From Treponema sp. (GTDB lineage: Bacteria > Spirochaetota > Spirochaetia > Treponematales > Breznakiellaceae): a DNA stretch of 31,939 nt. The DNA is taken from assembly GCA_009785545.1 (NCBI GenBank), contig WQWD01000003.1:1-31939 (forward strand), read 5' to 3'. The translations under genes were made by a program, and so were the position numbers. Each line of letters begins with the position of its first letter. Within the stretch, counting starts at the first letter, position 1. Positions 1 to 7,000 of this stretch are shown here, piece after piece. Below the pieces are notes generated by a model. It was given only the letters and a program-made list of their open reading frames with translations. It had not been told where the DNA came from and did not search any database.

Positions 1-67
1 AAAATGTCAAAATAAAGCACAAAAGAACCGCTTTTTGCAACATTCCCGTAAATTTACTTTTTTCCAT
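1..67 (-). CDS. N-terminus of exported protein (partial, runs off left edge)
   Basis: Reading leftward from an ATG at 67-65, the frame stays open to the window edge for 22 codons. It gives a short basic N-terminus (MEKSKFTGMLQK) followed by a hydrophobic stretch (AVLLCFILTF), which is the shape of a signal peptide or membrane anchor. A clear ribosome binding site, AAGGAG on the minus strand at 81-76, lies 8 bases before the ATG, so a real gene starts here. Nothing of the mature protein is visible and its function is unknown. It is divergent from the lipoprotein gene at 321. Confidence 0.6.
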   Translation of the reverse strand, partial: MEKSKFTGMLQKAVLLCFILTF

Positions 68-320
68 AGGTGAAACTCCTTGCATTATGGCTAACACAAA
101 TAAAATATAGCTAACAAATAATAAAATCAATGTTAAATGCAAATTAGCGCTTACAAACTATTGACCATATTATAGAAAAAAACATAAAATGTCAATATGT
201 CATAGTAGTACAACAGGGCAACAACATCCGGCGATAAAAAAGAAATACAAGGCTGGCTCAGTCTGTATATAAATTTAGCGTTTGTGTTGATAGTTTCAAT
301 ATGAATGCGAAGGAGTTTTT
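68..320. promoter_or_regulatory. AT-rich divergent intergenic region
   Basis: This 253-base spacer separates the leftward partial gene from the rightward lipoprotein gene. It holds two copies of GCTAACA, at 90-96 and 110-116, exactly 20 bases apart and each followed by similar A/T-rich sequence; they could form an operator for the leftward gene. A possible rightward promoter is TTGACC at 161-166 with TAAAAT at 185-190 (18-base spacer), which would leave a leader of about 120 bases before the gene at 321. No RNA gene or other ORF is convincing. The promoter assignment is weak. Confidence 0.3.
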
Positions 321-2132
321 ATGAGAAGGATTCTCAACATTTTTAGTGTTATCGCTTTCATTGCGATAATCGGCTTCACACTTGCCGGCTGTGAAGGACC
401 AATGGGACCTCCAGGAGAGAGGGGGCCGCAAGACCCTCCAGTGCTGGTACTTCAAATTGATACCAACGTCCCTCTAAACGAAGTTACTATACTTCGCGGG
501 CGTACGTATTTTCTTGAAGCATTGGTGTATCCTCTGGATGCCACAGTTCAAACATTGGCTTGGCAGGTAGATGACATTCCCTCCAACAGGTTAGTCAGCA
601 TTGACACAGACCTTTCGGGAAGGTTTGCCATTTGGGGTGGAAATTCTGTCAGAGTAACAGGGCTTTTAGGTGGTACTGCAAAAATACGAGTTACAGCGCT
701 TGGCAGCGGAAACACAGAAGTTTACACCATTGTCGAAGTTACGGTCGTGGATGTTGCCCAACAAGTTGCCGCTCTCTATATTTTGAATGACAACAATAAT
801 TTACCAGCTTCCGCAACAATAGTTACGACAATCGAGGATGAACCAATTGCGCCGCAATTGCTTTATTTTGGCGGAAATCCAATAACAATCACTTTGACAA
901 CAGGAGAACATGGCGGAGATACTCTATTATTAGATCGTGTTGGCTCCATGTTTACAGTAGGCGACGGCGTTACTCTTATACTGGAAGACATTAAACTGCG
1001 TGGTATTGCGGCTAATTCCGGCTACCCTGTAGTGCTTGTAAGCGAAGGCGGTACGCTTGTTATGAACGAGGATGGATTGATCTTCGGTAATACCAACCCG
1101 CTTAGTTACATAATGCAATTCCCGGAAGGAAGAGTAAGAAGGCAAGGCGGCGGCGTACGAGTTGATCCGGGTGGAACATTTAACATGAACGATGGAGAAA
1201 TCTCTGGCAATTCCGCCGCTCTTGGAGCTGGCGTTCATAACAGAGGTCTCTTCAACATGACTGGCGGTTTGATTACCCAAAATAACGCTACCATATTGGG
1301 AGGCGGCGGCGTGTCCAATTATTCGGGCGGTGTTTTTAACATGACCGGCGGGCGTATTTACAGAAACTCAACCAGCAGCGGCATGAGTGTAGCGGGAGGC
1401 GGTGTGCGTAACATTGGAACCTTCACAATGAGCGGCGGAAGAATCTACTTCAATACAACACCATCCATTGGCGGCGGTGTTTCTAATATGCCGGTTCTTC
1501 GTTTTGAACACAATCCTGTTTTCAATATGGAAGGGTCAGCGATTATTTCAAATAACACAGCGGTTGAAGGCGGCGGAGTAAACAATAATTTAAACGGCGT
1601 TTTTAACATGAGCGGCGGAACAATTACAGAAAATAGCGCAAATTCCGGCGGCGGTGTAACAAACTTTGGTCAGCTTCGAGAACATACGGCTTTGTTTAAC
1701 ATGACCGGCGGAACTATCTCAGAGAACACAGCAGGCGGAGTTAATCAGCAAGGAAACCCTCTCGGTCGAGGAGGCGGAATTCTGAACGCTGCCAGCGCAG
1801 TCTTAAACATGATTGGCGGAACAATCACTGAAAACAGCGCAAATCTTGCGGGCGGCGGAATTGATAATGCCGGCGGTGTATTCCAAATAAGCGATGGAAG
1901 GATTTACGGTATTGATGATCCAGCGGAGGCGAATACAGCGCCAACCGGAGCGTCGTTTGCGGTGAGATCCATTACAATTCCGGGTCTTGGCGAGGGCGAA
2001 GTCCTTTTTTATACACCAACATCACGGCGTGGAACATTTTCCCCTAATAACCCCGGCGGCGAGTTTACGCCTGTAGGTTCGGAATTGGAAACTACCAATA
2101 ACACCATGATTGTAATTGACGGTGACTTATGA
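321..2132 (+). CDS. Lipoprotein with Ig-like domain and Pmp-like beta-helix repeats
   Basis: A 603-residue exported lipoprotein, probably anchored on the outer face of the cell envelope. The N-terminus is a signal peptide ending in lipobox LAGC with Cys24, followed at once by a short collagen-like stretch (GPMGPPGERGP). Residues about 45-140 resemble a bacterial Ig-like (BIG2-type) domain. From about 215 to 535 the chain is made of repeats of the form GGGV-N-x-G-x-FNM-GG-x-I-xx-N, like the GGA(I/V) and FxxN repeats of chlamydial Pmp proteins and typical of a right-handed beta-helix. It ends with NTMIVIDGDL, a signature shared with the next two genes. There is no C-terminal autotransporter barrel. 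The start has AAGGAG at 310-315, five bases upstream. A downstream paralogue follows after 17 bases, so the two are probably co-transcribed. Ligand or role is unknown; adhesion or surface display is a guess. Confidence 0.85.
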   Translation: MRRILNIFSVIAFIAIIGFTLAGCEGPMGPPGERGPQDPPVLVLQIDTNVPLNEVTILRGRTYFLEALVYPLDATVQTLAWQVDDIPSNRLVSIDTDLSGRFAIWGGNSVRVTGLLGGTAKIRVTALGSGNTEVYTIVEVTVVDVAQQVAALYILNDNNNLPASATIVTTIEDEPIAPQLLYFGGNPITITLTTGEHGGDTLLLDRVGSMFTVGDGVTLILEDIKLRGIAANSGYPVVLVSEGGTLVMNEDGLIFGNTNPLSYIMQFPEGRVRRQGGGVRVDPGGTFNMNDGEISGNSAALGAGVHNRGLFNMTGGLITQNNATILGGGGVSNYSGGVFNMTGGRIYRNSTSSGMSVAGGGVRNIGTFTMSGGRIYFNTTPSIGGGVSNMPVLRFEHNPVFNMEGSAIISNNTAVEGGGVNNNLNGVFNMSGGTITENSANSGGGVTNFGQLREHTALFNMTGGTISENTAGGVNQQGNPLGRGGGILNAASAVLNMIGGTITENSANLAGGGIDNAGGVFQISDGRIYGIDDPAEANTAPTGASFAVRSITIPGLGEGEVLFYTPTSRRGTFSPNNPGGEFTPVGSELETTNNTMIVIDGDL

Positions 2133-2149
2133 TAGCTAAAGGAGACAAT

Positions 2150-3934
2150 ATGAAAAAAACATTTAAATATTTTTTGATAATTGCCGTGATAACCGCTTTT
2201 GCGTTTTCCGGCTGCGAAGGTCCTGAAGGACTTCCGGGAGGCCCTTCAGGACAATGGCCGGATCCAGAGGGTCAAACCACTGTTAACATTCTGATGGACT
2301 CTATTCAGGTTTCTTTGGCTCGTGGTAATAATACCACTCTTACCGCAACAGCGCAGCCAAGTTATTCAACAGTTTCAAGGTTGACATGGCGTTTAGAAGA
2401 TGAGACTTCCGCCGAAATAATAAGGCTTTCAAGGCCCGGCTCAGGTTCGGCCTCATCTTCATTAAGCGGAGGTTCTGTTGTTGTAACCGCTCTTACAGGC
2501 GGGGAGGCAAGAATCCGTGTTACAGCGCTTGGCGGCGGCAATACCGAGCTTGCTACTATTATTACAATAACAGTGCCAAGTATTACCAATCACCTGAACG
2601 CTTTGCGTACTTTGGAAACACTTCCTCCAACCTTTTCAATACCGATGGAAGCTGCCGAAGATTTAATCTTGCCCGAATTTTTGTATTTTGACGGTGAAAC
2701 TGTCGAAATTACCATAACAGGGACAGGAGAAACTTTGCTTCTTCAAGGAACTGGTGCTTTGTTTAGGATTGGTAATGGGGTTACTTTGAGGCTGCAAGGC
2801 GTTACTCTGCAAGGACTAAACCCAAATCCGGGCGGCGCTTTTGTGATTGTTGAGAATGGCGGAACTTTGATTATGGAAGCCGGCTCAAAAATTACCGGCA
2901 ATATAAATACTGCTCCCGGAACTGGAGTGAACCTTGTAAATCAGGGCGGAGCTGTACGTATCAATTCTGGTGGAACGTTCACAATGAATGACGGGGAAAT
3001 CTCCGACAACTCCACTATTGTAGAAGGCGGAGGCGTATTTAACTTAGGTACGTTTAATATGAATGGCGGGACAATCTCCGACAATGCTACTACTTCAGGG
3101 GTTGTTATAACCTCTGGAGGAGCCGGGGTCAGCAATCGAGGTACTTTTAACCTAAACGGCGGTTTGATCTTGTTTAATACAGTTAATGCGGCTAGAGGGG
3201 CAGGCGGCGGCGTTCTTAATGCACTTACCGCTTCTGTTTTTGTAATGGTTGACGGCTCTATTATTGGTAATGAAGCCGGCTCCGGCGGTGGTGTAATAAA
3301 TTTCGGTGAATTTACCATGCATGACGGATTAATTTCTCAAAATGATGCCTTAAACACAGTTGGAGCTGATTTACCGGGCGGCGGAGGAGTGAGCAATTTT
3401 CGTAACTTCACTATGCTCGGCGGAACAATCTCTGACAATACTGCCGCAATAGAAGGCGGAGGGGTTATAAATTATTTTGTTTTTACGATGGAAGATGGAG
3501 AGATTTCCGGCAATACTACTTTTTACGGAGGCGGTGTAGCCAACAGAAATACCTTTAATATGCACGGAGGAACAATCTCCGGCAACACTGCCGAATACGC
3601 CCAAGGGCTTAGAGGCGGCGGCGGCGGTGTTTGTAACTTGGGCAGCACTTTTTATATGTTTGGCGGAACAATCTCAGGTAACAAAGCAGGTCATGCAGGC
3701 GGCGGAGTGGATAACGATGCGGGAACCTTCAGAATGATAAATGGCATTATTCATGGTACTAACGAAACTGCTACGGCGTTAAGAAACGAATCCGAAGTAG
3801 GTTCTGCTCTGTTTGCCGGCGCTGCCGGAGCTACTGCGGAACGTGGTACGTACTCAGGCGGTGTTTTTACGCAGATTGCTAATATTCTCACCAGTAACAC
3901 CACTATAAACGTAGTAAATGGTGTGAGACAGTAA
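2150..3934 (+). CDS. Paralogous beta-helix lipoprotein, single module
   Basis: A 594-residue paralogue of the preceding gene. I choose the ATG at 2150 rather than the in-frame ATG at 2129, because 2150 has AAAGGAG at 2138-2144 and begins a proper signal peptide (MKKTFKYF...). The lipobox is FSGC with Cys22, followed by Gly-rich triplets (CEGPEGLPGGPSG). An Ig-like domain occupies about residues 40-145. Beta-helix repeats (FTMxDGxISxN, GGGVxNxGxF) run from about 200 to 540, and the C-terminal signature is NTTINVVNGVRQ. The stop is followed by two large hairpins. Same architecture and likely location as its neighbours; function unknown. Confidence 0.85.
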   Translation: MKKTFKYFLIIAVITAFAFSGCEGPEGLPGGPSGQWPDPEGQTTVNILMDSIQVSLARGNNTTLTATAQPSYSTVSRLTWRLEDETSAEIIRLSRPGSGSASSSLSGGSVVVTALTGGEARIRVTALGGGNTELATIITITVPSITNHLNALRTLETLPPTFSIPMEAAEDLILPEFLYFDGETVEITITGTGETLLLQGTGALFRIGNGVTLRLQGVTLQGLNPNPGGAFVIVENGGTLIMEAGSKITGNINTAPGTGVNLVNQGGAVRINSGGTFTMNDGEISDNSTIVEGGGVFNLGTFNMNGGTISDNATTSGVVITSGGAGVSNRGTFNLNGGLILFNTVNAARGAGGGVLNALTASVFVMVDGSIIGNEAGSGGGVINFGEFTMHDGLISQNDALNTVGADLPGGGGVSNFRNFTMLGGTISDNTAAIEGGGVINYFVFTMEDGEISGNTTFYGGGVANRNTFNMHGGTISGNTAEYAQGLRGGGGGVCNLGSTFYMFGGTISGNKAGHAGGGVDNDAGTFRMINGIIHGTNETATALRNESEVGSALFAGAAGATAERGTYSGGVFTQIANILTSNTTINVVNGVRQ

Positions 3935-3937
3935 ATC

Positions 3938-3972
3938 AACAACCTCGCCCTGAAGGGACGAGGTATGTTGTT
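3938..3972. repeat. Inverted repeat with CCCTGAAGGG core (hairpin 1)
   Basis: The arms AACAAC (3938-3943) and GTTGTT (3967-3972) enclose CCTCG / CGAGG and then CCCT / AGGG around a GA loop, with a one-base bulge and a short TAT interruption. The structure begins 3 bases after the lipoprotein stop codon. No T-run follows, so it is not a standard terminator, although it may protect or attenuate the transcript. It shares its CCCTGAAGGG core with the second hairpin 40 bases downstream. Confidence 0.7.
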
Positions 3973-3992
3973 CTAATAAGGAATTGCAGTCA

Positions 3993-4039
3993 GGGTTTAA
4001 TACCTTTTTAACCGCCCTGAAGGGCGGGGTATTAAACCC
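3993..4039. repeat. Larger nested palindrome with the same core (hairpin 2)
   Basis: The outer arms GGGTTTAATACC (3993-4004) and GGTATTAAACCC (4028-4039) are perfect complements. They enclose an inner perfect hairpin, CCGCCC-TGAA-GGGCGG, at 4012-4027, with a one-sided TTTTTAA bulge between the stems. It lies 30 bases upstream of the giant lipoprotein start. Nested palindromes of this kind resemble the ends of IS200/IS605-type elements or REP/MITE sequences; no transposase is present here. A regulatory role on the downstream gene is also possible. Confidence 0.7.
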
Positions 4040-4069
4040 CTCTGCACGAATAAAATTAAAGGATTATAA

Positions 4070-7000
4070 ATGAAAAATATTTTTAAATTATTACCCGCCT
4101 TTTTGGCGATAATTGTACTTATGTTCGCAGCGTGCGAAGGCTCTATGGGAGAGACAGGGCCGGATGGGCCGGAATGGAGACCAGATCCCGAAGGGCCTTT
4201 AGTGCCCCCGGTAGACAAAGTAATCAGAGTGGACGTCGATGAATACGAAATGACAGTCCCTCTTGGTCTTCCGCAAATTCTTACACCTGTGATATACCCG
4301 GATACAGCCGTTGTCCAGACGCTTCTTTGGGAGCTATACGACGACGCTTCCGGCGAAGTTGTACGCCTTACAAGAGCTACAGCTCCTTCCGAAATTGATC
4401 CGGGCCCCGGGTTTCCAATGCTGGTTGCAAACCAAGTAATGGTAACCGGGATCGCAGACGGGCAAGCAAAAATAGTTGTGTCTGCTCTTGGCGGAGATGA
4501 CGATATGGAGCCGACAATCATCACTGTAACCGTAGAAGGTCTTTACACAAGAATTGCGGCTTTAAGCGGAAGCGGAACTCTTACAGCGTATGCCAACGAG
4601 CGTATCCCTCCAAATCGAAATTTATTCTTTGACGATGATTCTGTCAGTATCACCTTAACAGGGGCAGTTCCGGGTATTACGCTGACTGTTGCCAGTCCCG
4701 GTCATATGTTTGTTGTCGGTAACAATGTTACTTTTACAATTGAAGACATTACTTTGAGAGGTATTCCCGGCAATACAGGCGGCGCTTTGGTACGTGTTAA
4801 TAATGGCGGTACTCTGGTTATGAACACAGATTCACGTTTAACTGGTAATGTCAACACAGACCTTGCGGCTAACAACAACTTTGGCGGCGGCGTGTTTAAC
4901 TTAGGTCGATTCTATCTGCGTGACGGCGAAATTTCAGGCAACCGTTCTGCTATTCCCGGCAACGGACACGGCGGCGGTGTATTTAATTTAGGCGTTTTCA
5001 TCATGGAAGGCGGTATAATTTCCGGCAATGACTCAACTGACGCCGGCGGCGGTGTGAGTAACGGTCTTGTTCGCAACAATGTAGTAACCGAAGGAACTTT
5101 TACAATGCTTGACGGTTCAATTGTTAATAACTTTGCGAACCGTTTTGGCGGAGGTGTAGATAACGCCGCTGGTTTATTTATGATGTTTGACGGCACAATC
5201 TCAGGAAATTTTCTTACCAATGCAAGCGCAGCCAACCAATTCGGCGGAGGTGTGTTTGTAAATCCCGGAGCCGAATTTGTAATGCACGAGGGGACAATCT
5301 CTGATAACACTGGAGGTCTTGGAGGCGGCGTACACATATCAGCCGCTATATCAAGCCAGCAGCTCACCTTGCCTGCCGGAGAGTTTGTCATGTTTTATGG
5401 GACGATAACCCGCAATCTTGCTGCGCAAACAGCCCTAGGCGGCTCAGGCGGCGGCGTTGATGTCAGAGGTATTTTTGTCATGAATGACGGTTATATTACC
5501 AGCAATGAAGCCGAAAATCTTGGCGGCGGCGTAAATATTGGCATGGATGCCAGATTTACCATGCTTGGCGGTAATATCACCGATAATGCCGGGGGAAATG
5601 CCGGCGGCGTAGAAAACTCAAATGGTATTTTCCAGCTTGTTAACGGGAATATTTCCGATAATACAGCCGGTGCGTTTCCGGGCAACGCAATGCTTCGCAA
5701 CACCGGCGGAAACGCAAGGTCTCATCGAGGAATGTTGATCGGTGGAACCTTTGCCGAAAGTGGTACTTTGCCTAATACCAGTATTGCCCTGCAAGCGGCA
5801 AACGGTGTTTTAACCCCTCCAACCAGAGAGGGCATTCTTGCGAATCAACTCGATTGGCTGAGGCTTTTCGCAGTGAGCGGCGAATCATACGAAATTGCAA
5901 TAACCGCAAATGAAGTACTTTTCCCGGTGCAATCATTATTGCCGACAGGCAGAACCGATGTTACCATAACTCTTAATGGTGCAGGCGTTATGCGCAACAT
6001 CAACCTTACCACTTCGACAGGTATTTTGGGAGGAAGCCTTTTTACTGTAGGTTCAGGAGTTACTCTTATACTTGAAGAAAATATCACTCTTATAGGACGT
6101 TCTGGTGTGATTGCCGCTGAAAGAAATAACAGTCCGTTAGTTATAGTAAACAACGGCGGTGTTTTCCGTATGAACGCAGACACAAGGCTTATGAACAATA
6201 GTAATAATGCAGCAGGGGCTCTTGGCAGCGGCGGTATACTTGTAAATAACGGCGGCCATTTTATTCTTGACGGCGGCGAAATATCCGGCAATGCGACAAT
6301 TCAAGTTGGCGGTACTGTGGGTCTTAATAACGCAGGCAACGGCGGCGGAGTGCGTGTTGAAGACGGCGGCAGATTTGATATGTTAGCCGGAAGAATATGG
6401 GGTAATACAGGTCGTATCGGCGGCGGTGTGTTTGTCAATATCGGCGGTGTTTTCCAAATAGAAGGCGGAACTATCTACGGTACGAATGAACCCAATACGG
6501 AGCTTAGAAATACATCCATAATTGCCGGAAGTATGTCTCTTCGCAATGCCGGCACAGCCCAATTTGGAACGTTCAATAATGATGTTTTTTCCGAAGACGG
6601 TAATTTCCCTAATCTTAATACCACTATAGATGTGATTAACGGCTTCTTTTACATACCGTCAGCGCCGCCGCCTAATGCGGCATTAAACGTCCATTTTGAT
6701 TGGCTGCGAGAATGGGGATATAGTGGGATAGATCATAACATCCACATTACCGCTCCTCTTACTACAGTTGCTCCTAATATTACAGTTTTTCCTGAAGAAA
6801 TAGTTAATGCGACTATTCGCATTAGCGGTGATACTGGAACAGAGCGTATCAGCCTTAGTGCCAACGGAGTGTTATTTGATATACCGGCCGGTATTACTTT
6901 AGTTTTGGAAGATGTCACCTTGATGGGGCGCGGGCCAAATGCGGATCCTGTTACTGACGCCAATAATAATCATTTGGTAAGAGTGCAAGGTACTCTGATA

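Noticed and set aside
301..324. Seven-codon upstream ORF (MNAKEFL) whose stop overlaps the ATG at 321
   Set aside because: It has no ribosome site of its own, and its sequence is largely dictated by the Shine-Dalgarno AAGGAG and the start; probably chance.
1141..1900. Autotransporter (Type V) identity for the Pmp-like lipoproteins
   Set aside because: The repeats are Pmp-like, but there is no C-terminal beta-barrel and each protein has a lipobox.
3947..4027. CRISPR array
   Set aside because: There are only two hairpins of different length and arms, with no regular spacers; no array exists here or elsewhere in the window.
4912..5391. Long proline-rich leftward ORFs opposite the lipoprotein genes (also 2941-3318, 5845-6291, 8804-9346, 9106-9513)
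   Set aside because: They are the complement of GGCGGC-rich beta-helix codons, have no ribosome sites, and resemble no protein; they are shadows.
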